A DNA stretch of 64,000 nucleotides from Theristus sp. LFF4_11 (Eukaryota; Nematoda; Chromadorea; Monhysterida; Xyalidae): contig JASANC010003839.1 in assembly GCA_030248135.1 (NCBI GenBank), positions 1-64,000 of the forward strand, read 5' to 3'. This document shows, one piece after another, positions 35,240-47,348 of the stretch. The notes under the pieces were generated by a model. That model made no database searches. It had not been told where the DNA came from and saw only the letters and a list, made by a program, of their open reading frames with translations. A program made the position numbers and the translations under genes. How positions within the stretch are numbered: the first letter of the stretch is position 1; the number at the start of each line of letters is the position of its first letter.

Positions 35240-36588
35240 ACGTTGAATATTGATAAGCAGAACTGCTTACCAGAGGCTTATCGGTTGTTTTTTGTAAAAT
35301 AGACCATTTCGTCAGTGAAAAGACCCACAACTGTTATGGCGCAACAAACGCACAAATCGACATGCACTGTTTTTGACACTATTGTTTAAAAAAACAAGCA
35401 CGCGGCCAGAAGAACTCTGATTTTATTGATTTTGGTACTATTCTGAGATTGCTTCACATTTTTTGTAATAAGTATAGTGGCCAAAAGCATGACATGGATT
35501 GAGAACCGATTTTGAAAAGAGTAATATTCAAGCTTTACTTTGAAATCAGACCAGACCTTCACGGGGGTCAAAAAACCTGTGTCAGTTTTATAAAAGCTTA
35601 GAGAAGTCCAATAGTGCTACACCACTGAGCGCATGAATTCATGAGACAACAAATTTCAATTTCTTCATATCACGTCGAAGAGCAGACATTGCTGAATCTG
35701 TTTATGAAAAACAGCGGTGTTTCATGATTTTATTCAGGGGCTTAGTGGTGTAGCACAATTGGACTGCTAAGTTTTATGAAACTGACCCCTGGTTCCAGGC
35801 AAAATTGCCCTGGTTGTGGGCACCAGTGGAACCAGTGTTTGTGAAGCTCTGAATCAGACGCAACAAAAAGAAGCACAACGAAAATGACAAAAAGACAATA
35901 AATAATCACAAACTTCTTGGAAACGTTCCGTAAAATCCTTGATCACCAACGCCAACAAAACAGATACTTTGACTTTTTTTTTGCATTTGCCAAGTTCCCT
36001 TAAATAATTGGAATGACGCATTTGAAACGAGTATTACTTGAGAACGTGAGGCCGTAACTTAGACATGCTGTTGAAGCATAGAACGTGATTCTATGACTGA
36101 TGAAGATAAAAAGTCAACAATATGCATTGAAGTTTTGAAACAAACAAATCAATAAGTGTGTAACGAGAACGGCCCACAGCTAAAAAAACTCAAAGCTGTC
36201 ATAAACATGTGAATGGGATCTCAAACATATGATGCAGTCGATATTGACAAGGAAAAAGCTTGGATCGATGACTTTCAACAAGAAAACAAGGCACAGCCAA
36301 ATGGAATCAAATAAAACCACAGAAAAAACATTCTGCAAATAATGCACCAAACCAAACGAAGCAGTAATTCAACTGCAGCATGTGTGTGCATGGCGGCCAG
36401 ATGATTTCGCTGCAAAAAACAGCAGCATAATCGAATTTAGCCAAAAAATTGTCAAAACCAATTCAAATTATATGTGTGCGAGGCAGATTACGATTGTTTA
36501 ACCTCATAGCACACTGCAATCGCATCTGACCATAGTTACAACCGAACTGTGCTTAGCACACCACCTATTGCCATCGTGCCACACAAAG
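35240..36588. other. Intergenic region upstream of GPCR-2
   Basis: No gene recognised. It contains a 200-bp MITE at 35582-35785. The remainder is A/T-rich and should include the GPCR-2 promoter and the BDP1 3' UTR. Confidence 0.5.
35582..35785. mobile_element. ~204-bp MITE, GTCAGTTTTATAAAA ends
   Basis: The left end GTCAGTTTTATAAAAGCTTA is followed by GAAGTCCAATAGTGCTACAC. The right end inverts to GTCAGTTTCATAAAACTTAG and then AGTCCAATTGTGCTACACC. The arms are about 48 bp. The terminal 15 bases resemble the TGGCCAGTTCTATAAAA end of the large element at 45038-46231, suggesting one superfamily. Confidence 0.8.
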
Positions 36589-39500
36589 TTAGCTGGCTGA
36601 TGTTGCCGCCGTGTCAGCAGGCCGCTGCACCAGCTGCTGCTCACTGGTGAGCGTGTCCGACAGCAGGTACACATGGATCATGTCTGGATGGCCTTCAGTG
36701 GGCGCCCTTTCATGGACGAGCACCAGATTGCCAGCTGGGTTGTTTGCGTCCACGATCAGCTGCGCGTTGCCCATCGTTGCTGTTGCTGTTGTCGCTGTGC
36801 GATTGCTTGGCTGAAAACGACAGACTCCATGTCAACAATAAGCCGGACAACACCCGAATCAGCTTTATACTTAGCGCCCGCCATCCAATATAATCACCGT
36901 TGTGATGGCAGTTTGCACGTGAGCAGCTGCACCAGTCGACTGCAGGCTCGGTGATTTGTAGCTGTCGTACGCGGTGACGCTGAGGCCCCGTGCGCTCGAC
37001 ACCTGCGCAGCGACGCATTCCAGGATCTGCACACGGCAAAAACTGTGAATTATTGTGCAACAGCGGCACCGCTGCAACAAGAAATGCACGCTGCTCTGAA
37101 TGAAATGAACGTTGCCCGGCTGTCATACCCGATTGATGCGTGACTGATCGCGCACAGCAGCCGACGGCCTGGGCACCTTCGCAGCACTGGCCCCCTCGCC
37201 GCTCGTACGTCCGCTGCCCGTTCGCTCTGGCCGCTTGGACGCCTCTGCAGTCGCCTTCCATGCGTCACAAGCCACAACGCTGCACAATGCAAACAAACTG
37301 CTCATTAATCGACAATCCACCATTGTAAGAAGCAGCTTCAATTGTTTCTGTTGTCGCAACAGCTGGAGACACACACTTATATGTGAACACTGATAAACAC
37401 GTACGATGTCAGAAACAACGATCTGCGGTTTTTATTATTCCGGAAAGAAAACAACAACTGTTTTTTATTTTCCTCCAGCAAAATACACAACCAAAACGTT
37501 TTGAAAAATAACTGCCGCAGAAGCAGCACGTACTCGCTGCCTTCGTGGGCACACAGCCGTGCAATCTCGTACTCCGCCTGGCGTTGCAGTTCGTCCAAGT
37601 CGCTCGTGTCTTCCCACGATGCAGAACTCTCATACCTGACACACACAACTTATAATATTATCAGTTTTCTGGGTTCTGCGTGTGCAGACGTGGAAACGAG
37701 ACATTTCCCCGTCAACCGTAACCCTAGCGTACCCTACCCGGTCATTTCAGCAGCACGCAGCTGAAGTATCACTTCGTCTGCCTCTCGGATCAATTCCTCC
37801 TCGTTTTGCTCTTTCTTTATCTCACGATCGTTCGATTCGGCTTTTGTTGCTTTCGACCTGTAAAAGTGTAAAAGCAAATAAAACCGGACACTTGAAAGGA
37901 ATATAACTCTTTGAACGCAAACTGACCTGGTTCCGTTTCTCTCGGAGGTGCTCAACTGCATCAGAATTTCATGCGCCTCTTTCTCAAGTTCACTGATGTC
38001 GTCGTCATGCGGTGCAACATCCGGTTGAACTGTGGCAGAGCTGCTAAATGGGCAAGAAACAGTGAAGGAGTTTTGTGGTGAGCTACAGCAGCACACAGAA
38101 ACAAGCGCAACAACGAGCGACCCGTTGCGTGCAGCGTCCTCTTGCGCACGCAGCTCCGTGATCAGCCGGTCTGCCTCGCGTTCCAGCGCATCCGAGTCCT
38201 CCGCCGCGGCGTCGCCGTTCGTTTCGAATTCTTGCCATTTTGGCGGTCTGCAAAAATGTGCACAACGATGCTCAAGCGGCAACTCGAGAACCTGCAGCGC
38301 ACGACGCATACTTGTTGGCGCTGCGTTCGTGCGCGCGCATGTGCTCGACGATGGCGGCTGCCTGGCGAGTCAGCTCGTCACTGTCGTTCGTGTCCTGCCA
38401 CTCGACGCTCGCACATTTTTTCCTGTTCGCTTGTGTCGTTGCGAGCTTCTTCGCTCGTTTCACCCGTTTTTTCAGCATTCGCGTGCGAATCTTTTGCTGG
38501 TCGGTTTTGTTCGCTTGCAACAAATGCTGGCTAACAGTGGACAACTGAGCAGAGACAGAGGCACTGCCAGACGAGCTGCATGCACGATTGACAAAGTGAA
38601 TGTCTGCAGCTGACTGAGAGGGCAGCGCGCAGCCAGAGACATCCGCTTCTGAGGGGTCGTCGTCGCTGAGATCCTGTAATGCAACACACACGTTCATGAA
38701 CAAGCAACAGAAAGCAACCAATGTCGGGTCCTCGTGTGGGCGCCGCAAACCATACCGATTTCCCACCTAAGTTTTTTGAAATGCGGATTCCATTTCCACT
38801 AATAAGAGCCCCCCTCTGTTTAAAAGAATGTGGCATCATGCGATACTCGCTCACGGAACTGCTTGGAAGTTTCGTCTTGCCACAATGGACATGCGATCGC
38901 GAGCACAACGTGTGCAGTGCACTCACGTGGTCAGTGGTGTGCCCGTCAGTGGGCAGTGTTTGGCGCTGTCGCACGCGTTGTCGCCGCCGCTCAGTGTTGC
39001 GTGCGTCCTTGACAGCCTCTGCAGCCTGTGCACGTCGTTGTCGTTTTGCAGCCAGCTCTTGCTGGTAACGCTCTTTGTCGTACTTGAACGCATATAACGA
39101 CTCGTCGAACTCGCTCGGATTCGCTGAAACGACAACGTGAAAAGGTGAAGAAATCCTACAAAAAACACTAATTGGTACCACAAACGACGTTTCAGATAAT
39201 TCAGAACGTGGATTCTGAATTATAACACGATGATTTTGAAATGCAGACTCCGGTTCCGCCTAAAAGCAGGTCTGGAACGTAGCTTTGCTTTGCCATTCAG
39301 AAACAACTATTCAAAACAAACAACCATTCAAATTCAAAAATAAAAAAAAATGCCGCACGCCTCGCAGCTCGCACGTACCGAGGGCATGTTCAATGCGTTT
39401 TGGGTTCTTGCGCTCCTCGCGACGAAACTTGTTCTTCAGCTGGACACGCGTGCGATGCGAGAAGAAGTCCTGCATCAGACCGAAATCCGAGCCCGTCGAC

Positions 39501-41338
39501 TTCAGTATCGTGTAGAATGCTTCCGTTTCTATAAAAATAACACCCAGTTTCGCACGGACAACTCAAACTGTCGTTCCGTAAAACGCATCGGTGGACGGAC
39601 AGCAACAGAATCTGCTTTATATGACGTTTGACAGTGCCGCATAAGCTGTCAAGAATCGCATCAATCGCAGTTCTTGGGTTGCCGTGTGGGGTGTTGTACA
39701 TTTATGTGGTGCGTGAATCGCTGCTGCACATCTGTAGACACCAACCAAGCTCTCGAGTACAACCACAATGTGCAGAGTGCAACTACCATCGTCAGTCCAC
39801 TTTTTCACAGCTCGATCGCGCCGTCTGAAGCTGTTGGACGTGATGCGTCGTGCGCCGAAGTGTCCGGCCAACTCGGTCACCACGGGCGCGTGCTTCATCG
39901 ACTCAACCGCGTCGCGTTTCACCGTCAAACTCTCCTCGTCCACAATCAGCTGACCGTCCGCTCCAATTTTCACCTGTGAAATCAACACTGGCCTCTTCAA
40001 TTGTTGGATGAAGCCGAGCGCAGAAGTTGTGTCAAAAGAACAGCGCAGCATGGCCGAACCTGTGGCGCTGGCATGAAGAACTGCGTCGCCTCGGAGTCGC
40101 TCGGCAGCGTTGGCGAGGCAGCGGGCGGCTCGCGCTTGCTGAGCAGCGGCTTCACGTCGTCCACGTGGCCCGCGTGCTCGCTGTCGCCGCCGCCGGGCGC
40201 CTTCCTCTCCGGCCTGGTGTGCTTGCTCGTGAGCGCAGTGTCGTTGCGTGGATTCCAGTAGATCAGATCTTGCATCGTGAACTTTGCGCTGTCCAGCTGC
40301 TCGTGTCCGGTGAACTTTTTGCGCATCGCTTTTGACGAGCCAGTGGACGGCGACGCGGCACGCGCGGACGCATGTGCTCGCAGCCTGCAACGACGCCGCA
40401 CACGCATCACACACAAGCAGCCATTGAAGCGGGCAGCTGGCGACGCTTGTGATGTGAACGAACAAGCTCGCTTTCGTATTTTAGTCCGTAATCAGACCGG
40501 AAGGTAACGGTCAACAACATTGGATGTCAAACAAGCAGTCGTCAAACAAGCAATGAAACATACAAGTTTGTGTTGATGCTGGCTTGGTGGTGCGGTGGTG
40601 TTCGTGCGCTAACAACGGCACCCGCTGACGCACCATTTTCTGTTGTGACTGTTGCTTCTGTGCACTGTTTTTCTGGCGTCCTCGGAGTGAATGTTTTTTT
40701 GATGTTATCAACCTGAATACAGCAAATCATCGAAATGTTTAAAAATTGCACAAAAACTTCGTTTTCGTGTGTATCAATATGAGTAGTAGTCTTTTTCACA
40801 CCACATCCTGATCATATTTGAATCTGAAGTACAGTAAGTTTACCTGCAGATTATTTTTTTCTTTGCGATCTGGAAGCCAAATGAGAAGATTGCCCACCGA
40901 ACTCCGAAAGGACACTATTCTTTTAACAGTGCTAATTACAAACGTTGGCACGAAAATCACCAGGTGCAAGTACGGAATGGCCGTTTAAACATGGCAGCTT
41001 TTTTCAGGGTGCAAGGAGCGCGCGAAATTGAATGAAAGAAAAAAGACGCTCAGAAAGCCAATTGAGTCTGACATGAACGATGAACTCCACCATACTTGAA
41101 GCAAATTCTGATGGCTTGGGCTCGTTCTGATCGCATCGGGAGACTGTGGTGTGTTTTTGGTTGATTTTGCCAAAGGGGAGCTGGAGCTGGCGGTTGCAGT
41201 CGTTGCGTCGTGCTGGCTGTCCGCTGCTGCTTCAACGGTGCTCTTCACTGGCGAGCACGCTCCTGCTCCAGCTGCGGTGGTGGATGTTTGCCGGTTCACA
41301 TTCGGACGAACCACAAACCGGGATCGACGTGAAACCAT
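36589..41338 (-). CDS. BDP1: TFIIIB subunit B'' (BDP1), complete
   Basis: BDP1, with TBP and BRF1, forms TFIIIB, which recruits RNA polymerase III. Fourteen exons: 41338-41096, 40712-40564, 40384-40060, 39973-39787, 39528-39379, 39123-38927, 38673-38312, 38247-38122, 38043-37927, 37857-37738, 37635-37534, 37279-37129, 37026-36898, 36810-36589. All phases match; about 859 residues. The start MVSRRSRFVVRPNVN matches the animal BDP1 N-terminus. Then come KFTMQDLIYWNPRND, VKIGADGQLIVDEESLTV and the extended SANT domain: KKWTDDETEAFYTILKSTGS, then HRTRVQLKNKFRREERKNP, all diagnostic. A basic coiled segment follows (KERYQQELAAKRQRRAQ). Five consecutive exons (38673-37534) end in or encode related ~30-residue acidic helices such as DELQRQAEYEIARL and DALEREADRLITELRAQE. 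The C-terminal three exons are unlike known BDP1 but splice in phase. Shorter than vertebrate BDP1, longer than yeast. Confidence 0.93.
40977..41050 (+). repeat. Dispersed repeat R, copy 3
   Basis: ATGGCCGTTTAAACATGGCA then TTTTTTCAGGG and AAGGAGCGCGCGAAATTGAA; in BDP1 intron 1, ending about 45 bp from exon 1. Confidence 0.7.
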
Positions 41339-42200
41339 GCTGCTGCCGTGCAGTTGCTTTTTGAGGTGAACCAAAAAACAAGAATAGTATAACAAGTACA
41401 GCTATGCTTTGAAGCAAAAAGCTGTGCCCCAGCTTGTGGATTGGAACCTGTTTCCTTGTGCCTGAATTTGCCTGACGCTTATGAGCGCCGAATAAAACGA
41501 AACGAAACGAAAAACGTCTTTGTGTTTGGTTGGGTTGGCTTGTGGCTACGCATATATGCGTAAAAACGATGTTATACCACGATTTTTTTGACTTTAAAAG
41601 TCTTTTTTTAATCTGGATTTTTTGAATTAATTTTTTTAATTGATTAAAAGAGCGATTTTTTGGCCATTAAAATTGTACTTTCATCTGAAAATGCGTTTAA
41701 GACACTTTCCACAGAAAGTGACATTATGTTTTTTTTGCCCAGAGTTTCGTGTGTGGGTGGACATTGTTGTTGGCCAATTTTTTTGACAATTTCTACTTTC
41801 AGGTCAAAGATCGACGAGCAAAGTCCAGATGCCGATAGAAGCTTCTGCAGTTGGTTTCATGAGCTCGTTAATGGACTAAAAAGCAGTAAATTACCCTGTT
41901 TACGCTTCAAATGAGAAGAAAATTGCTTGTCAACTTTTGGCTGTTGCCGATTTGTCGTCTCGAAGAAGCGCAGCGTTGTCCATCAACAACAACGTGAACC
42001 GGTGCGTTTTCTACCTGAAGTGTTCAAGAAAGTACTGTGGAACACATACAGTCATTTGGAACGAGAACCACGACCTGGATTTGGAACATTGGAATTTCCT
42101 GTCTTCGAAGGTAAAAATTTTCAGATAGATAGCTGGCTGAGAATTTTTTTCAGATAGATAATAGCTGAGCCGAAAAACCTCTTTGATAGAGATAGATTCG
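41339..42200. other. Region upstream of BDP1, no gene recognised
   Basis: About 0.9 kb, probably holding the BDP1 promoter. Plus-strand frames at 41660-41914 and 41927-42157 show no family resemblance. It ends at a GATAGATAG stretch just before the C-rich repeat block. Confidence 0.45.
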
Positions 42201-42237
42201 AAAATTTTTGGGGGGAGCGGGCCCCCCCCCAGCCCCA

Positions 42238-42345
42238 GTGGCCAGTTTTATAAAAGTGAGGAGTTGAGGAGTTTTACTCGCTTTTTCTCTCTACTGAGAA
42301 GAAAATGGGTTTTATAAAAGTGAGGAGTTGAGGAGTGTTTTGAGG
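42238..42345 (+). mobile_element. Solo left end of TGGCCAGTT element family
   Basis: TGGCCAGTTTTATAAAAGTG followed by GAGGAGTTGAGGAG subterminal repeats, echoing the end of the element at 45038-46231 but with no matching right end nearby. Probably a truncated relative. Confidence 0.55.
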
Positions 42346-42562
42346 AGTAAATTTGCGTTTTCCTTCAAAATTTAAACGAAAAAATTTCATGGGTGGGGGC
42401 CCCCCAGAAATTTTTCTGCAATAGTGCACCCCCCCCCCCATGGTCCACGCCTGGGGGTGTGTCACTGTACCATGACTGACACCCCCCCCCCAGCCCCCCC
42501 CCCACTGAAAAATTTTCGGCACCTCGTCTTCCCCCCCCCCCCCACGTGACGACACCCCCCCG

Positions 42563-43300
42563 CTAGGGTTGTTAAAAAAAACAAAAATCGTCATTTTTGT
42601 TTTTAAAAAAAAATTTTTTTTTTTTTTAAAAATTTTCAAAAATCAAAGTTGTGCTGAATCAATCAGGGAGTCCGAAGAACCACATATGATATGCAAGCGC
42701 CTCCCGAATGACTCCCATATGACGGAACTTTGCAGATTTTGTTTTGGTGACCTCAATTACCCCTTTTCCAAACCGTCACCATGCCTCTTCTTGTGTTTTG
42801 ACCTCCAAAACGTCACTAATTGTCCCCAGCTAAACTAATGCTGATGCTGAAGTGAAGACAAACATACCGCCTTGAAATTCGATCAATTCTTCTGATGGTG
42901 TTGCGACGACACGACACGAAGCAGCAAGCAACCAGACAACGTAGCGCTTGCAAACGGAGCAGCGAGCACAATCGGACGCTCTGCGAGGCGAATCGTCACC
43001 TTATCTGCATCGGAAATGGTAGGCCAAGCTTTGGGACGCTCAAAAACTTCATCGCAGATGTTGTCGTAGCCTAAAATCAGTCGGTAAAACGGCCCAAAAT
43101 CGACTGCTAAAGATTTTACGAGGTATAATCAAAGAAAATTTTTGTTGAACTTTCGAAAAATTTTGCCAAAATTGAGGTTTTCAGAGCATATTAGAGGAAA
43201 ATTTTTCGAATTTTTTTTTTTTTTTTAAAATCGGCATTTTTGTTTTTTTTTAATCACTTTTTTTTAAAAAAAAAATTTTCATTTTTGTTTAACAACCTTA
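42563..43300 (+). mobile_element. ~0.74-kb inverted-repeat element family T2, copy 1
   Basis: It starts CTAGGGTTGTTAAAAAAA and ends with the inverse of TAAGGTTGTTAAACAAAA, with CCCCCCG on both sides as a possible 7-bp duplication. Inside is a unique-looking segment containing TTGTGCTGAATCAATCAGGG and later GTAGGCCAAGCTTTGGGACG. A reverse copy lies at 47349-48056. No transposase seen. Confidence 0.78.
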
Positions 43301-43576
43301 CCCCCCGCCCTCGAAAATTTGCTTTCGCCTTCGGTACTGGGTACACCCCCCCTAGTGCACCAGAGACCGTCGGGTGGGGGGGGGGGGGGGGGGGGGCACC
43401 GTGCCACACCCCCCCTAAAACCGGGCACCCCCCATCGGACCCCCCCCCTCGAAAATTTGGCCGACACCCCACCCCCCCCATGAAATTTTGTCTGGCGGAG
43501 ACCAGTACCGAAGGCGAAAGCAAATTTTCGAGGGGGGGGTGCAGTACCGAAGACGAGGGGGGGTGGGGGGGGTACA

Positions 43577-44623
43577 CCTAGGGTTAGGGGCTTTGAAAAA
43601 AAATTTTTTTTTTATTTTTTTTTTCGTTTTTTTTTTAAAAAAAATTTGGATTTTTTTTTCAAACTTAAAAAAAATTTGAAAAATTTTTCTTCTACTTTGC
43701 TCTGAAAATTCGATTTATGGCATAATTTTTTGAAAGTTCAAACCAAATTTTCTTCCCAACTTCTTTGTGTGCTTAGGTACATGTCATTATTTGGTCATTT
43801 TGACCGACGTACTCCATGTTTTTCGATTTGGATGACTTCTAGAGTCAATTTTTAGCGTTTAAATGACTTAACTGAATTGAAATATCGTTTCAGAAATCGT
43901 TTTCTTGCAACTTAGAACATGTTTTTTCAGTCGGTAGGCCATGAGATGAACATGATATCTTGTTGATTGGCGTACGTTATAGGTCTACAATGGAGTTGTG
44001 CGATATATTGTTAAACAATTGGAGCGGGGATGTTGGTTAATACCACATCACACGACCGTTTTTCAGATACCCGATAACATGGCCACATGTTAAAACTTGC
44101 GTGCTGAGCTAAACTAACGTGTTAAACTTGCGTCTGTCAGTTGCCCGCAACGTGATCGCGAAATCATGGTACGTGTTTTCGATACGATGATTTGAAGAGT
44201 GGGCTCTCGCCATGTGGCAGATAGCATAGCTGGTTGAACCTGAAAGAAAGTGTCTTGGGGGGGGGGCGACCGGGTCGACAGGGGTTGCCGACTTAGCTAC
44301 AGCAAACAGGAATTTTTGAACACAGTCAAATTTTGGTAATTTTCTAAAGAGGAACAACTAAGAACGGTTCAATATTCAAGTACACGTCGAAAATTGTCCT
44401 GTTTTACTGTTGAAAATGCAACTTTCCCTCTATGAAATGGACATAATTTCAATAAAACACGATTTTCGCTCTTATAGTTTTCCGGATCGTTCTGAAAATA
44501 GTCTAGATGAACTCAGCTCGACGAGACGCTTCGAACAAACCTAACTTGTAAAAAAAATTAAAAAAAAAAATTTTTTTTTTAGTTTAAAAAAAAATCCGGA
44601 TTTTTTTTCCCCTAACCCTAGGT
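43577..44623 (-). mobile_element. ~1.05-kb element family T1 (telomere-like ends), copy A, reverse
   Basis: The ends are CCTAGGGTTAGGGG and its inverse CCCCTAACCCTAGG, followed inward by A/T homopolymer runs. The flanks GTACAC and GTACACC match on both sides. The unique interior includes AAGCGTCTCGTCGAGCTGAG (inverted here). A G10 run near 44257 varies in length between copies. The 83-codon minus-strand frame at 44109-44357 is not kept in the other copies. Confidence 0.82.
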
Positions 44624-45037
44624 ACACCCCCCAGAGCACCCGAGACCTCCGCGTGGGGGGGTGCGGGGGGTCACGCGACACCCACCCCCCAAAACCTGAC
44701 ACTGGACCATCCACACCCCCCTCGAAATTTGCTAGACACCCCCCCACCCCCCCCCTTGATGGACCTAAGTAACAGTGACACCCCCCAAAAATTTTCTCGG
44801 ACCACCCAAAAATCATGAATTTTTGCTCAAAAATCATGATTTTTTGTCTTTAAAGTCCATAATATATGATAACTTGACATTCTTCATTGTAATTTCAAAG
44901 ATTTTGCAGCAAAATTTAGTGTTTTTCCTTCAAAATTTAAGCGAAAAAATCTCATGGGTGGGGTGGGGGGTGTGCACCCCCCCCCAGAAAATTTTCTACA
45001 ATAGTGCTGTGCACCCCCCCCCCATGGCCCACGCCTG

Positions 45038-46231
45038 TGGCCAGTTCTATAAAAATTGAACAGTTGAATAGTTGAACTTGAACATTTTTATTCACTTTTT
45101 CACTATTCAGCGAAAAAACGGGTTCTATAAAAGTGAATAGTGAACAGTGAAAAGTGAACAGTAAAACGTGAATAGTGAATAGTGTTTTGAACAGTGAATT
45201 TCACTGTTCATTTCTGTTCAGTTCTATAAAAGACTCTTCAACTGTTCAATTATTCACAAAAATCTTACAAGTCAAAAGAGACTTGTAAAAAGTTTGAAAA
45301 GTCATTTTTCCAGCAGATTTGAACTGAAAAAAGGTAAAGTATTGTTTATTTATGTTTTTCTAACAAAAATTAAAAGCAGACGGTGTGAAATTTTGTGTCT
45401 CTGCATGGGTTTTAGTCTCGCTGTCATTCATCTGTTCTCCACATGATTTGTGGAGTGCAAAACCCAAGCTTTATGTTGGTGGTGCACCATTTTTAGCCCA
45501 TGTTTAATTTTTTGAGCAGATTAATGAATTTTTGTTGGTTTCAAGCTGCCAAATAGAAAATTTAGTCAAAAATTTAATTTTTACGAAGGAGTGAAAAACC
45601 AAAACTTTGCATAATTAATTTAAAATGACTGTTAATGATGCAAATTACCTGATTTTTAATTTCAAAACGATAAAAAAACATCAATTAAGACAAAGCCGCC
45701 AAGATAAGTTGAACTTGGTCAAAAATTGCACCCTGCCCAAATATGCCCAGTTTTGTGAATTTGTAAAGTTAGAAAACTCACCTGCACAAGCACAACTGAG
45801 TTTCTTGTTGAAGAAACTCAAATTTCGTTAGCCATTTCGTCAAAAAAATTCACGGCTCCGCTCCGTTCAGCAGTAAACGAAGTTCGTCGATTGATTTTCC
45901 ATCGTATGCGGTGGCGTTCTTGACAACAAAACTGGAACCCGGCGTTCTTGAGTTCAAAATTTTCAACAGATAAGTTGATGGCTCATTTAAAATTGCTCGA
46001 ATCTTCGCAGAACCAAGAATCAACAAAAAAGGAAACTAGAACAACACGTTCCTTTGTTTCTGATTCTTTTCTATTCAACTATTCAAAATTCACTGCTCAG
46101 AATTTACTCTTCAAAATTTTACTGTTCACTTTTTTCCTTTATAGAACACTATTCAACTATTCTGTTCAAAAATTCACTGTTCACTGTTCACTATTCAACT
46201 GTTCAACTGTTCACTTTTATAGAACTGGCCA
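45038..46231. mobile_element. 1.19-kb element (T3) with perfect 17-bp inverted ends, CTG target duplication
   Basis: Both ends are TGGCCAGTTCTATAAAA, perfectly inverted, and both are flanked by CTG. An uninterrupted version of the insertion site, CACGCCTGGGGG-TGT-CACTG, is present at about 42447 and, inverted, at about 48193. Subterminal DNA is a dense array of GTTGAA/GTGAAcagT words on the left and their inverses on the right. The middle has no convincing transposase. Confidence 0.85.
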
Positions 46232-46293
46232 CTGGGGGGGGGTGTCACTGTACCATGACTGACACCCCCCACTGAAAAATGTTCGGCACCCCC

Positions 46294-47330
46294 CCTAGGG
46301 TTAGGAGAAAAAAAATCCGGATTTTTTTTTTAATTAAAAAAAAATTAAAAAAAATTTTTTTTTTTAAAGTTAGGTTTGTTCGAAGCGTCTCGTCGAGCTG
46401 AGTTCATCTAGACTATTTTCAGAACGATCCGGAAAACTATAAGAGCGAAAATCGTGTTTTATTGAAATTATGTCCATTTCATAGAGGGAGAGTTGCATTT
46501 TCAACAGTAAAACAGGACAATTTTCGACGTGTACTTGAATATTGAACCGTTCTTAGTTGTTCCTCTTTAGAAAATTACCAAAATTTGACTGTGTTCAAAA
46601 ATTCCTGTTTGCTGTAGCTAAGTCGGCAACCCCTGTCGACCCGGTCGCCCCCCCCAAGACACTTACTTTCAGGTTCAACCAGCTATGCTATCTGCCACAT
46701 GGCGAGAGCCCACTCTTCAAATCATCGTATCGAAAACACGTACCATGATTTCGCGATCACGTTGCGGGCAACTGACAGACGCAAGTTTAACACGTTAGTT
46801 TAGCTCAGCACGCAAGTTTTAACATGTGGCCATGTTATCGGGTATCTGAAAAACGGTCGTGTGATGTGGTATTAACCAACATCCCCGCTCCAATTGTTTA
46901 ACAATATATCGCACAACTCCATTGTAGACCTATAACGTACGCCAATCAACAAGATATCATGTTCATCTCATGGCCTACCGACTGAAAAAACATGTTCTAA
47001 GTTGCAAGAAAACGATTTCTGAAACGATATTTCAATTCAGTTAAGTCATTTCAACGCTAAAAATTGACTCTAGAAGTCATCCAAATCGAAAAACATGGAG
47101 TACGTCGGTCAAAATGACCAAATAATGACATGTACCTAAGCACACAAAGAAGTTGGGAAGAAAATTTGGTTTGAACTTTCAAAAAATTATGCCATAAATC
47201 GAATTTTCAGAGCAAAGTAGAAGAAAAATTTTTCAAATTTTTTTTTAAGTTTGAAAAAAAATTCAAATTAAAAAAAAAAACGAAAAAAAAATAAAAAAAA
47301 ATTTTTTTTTCAAAGCCCCTAACCCTACCC
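46294..47330 (+). mobile_element. T1 element, copy B
   Basis: CCTAGGGTTAGGAG start, CAAAGCCCCTAACCCTA end. Nearly identical in the interior to copies A, C and D, with a run of 8 C near 46648. It interrupts the C-rich word array between GTTCGGCACC and CCCCACGTGACGACA. Confidence 0.82.
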
Positions 47331-47348
47331 CCCCCCACGTGACGACAC

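Noticed and set aside
37123..37374. MVDCRLMSSLFALCSVVAC as a signal peptide of a separate small gene
   Set aside because: A good acceptor (TTGTGCAG at about 37280) inside it joins in phase to the preceding BDP1 exon, and the downstream exons continue that frame.
40542..40799. ATG at 40799 as an alternative BDP1 start
   Set aside because: The upstream exon at 41338-41096 splices in phase and encodes the conserved MVSRRSRFVVRPNVN start.
44109..44357. Frame repeated in T1 copies (FRKLPKFDCVQKFLFAV) as a possible transposon protein
   Set aside because: It crosses a poly-C run whose length is 10, 8, 13 and 12 in the four copies, so the frame is not conserved.
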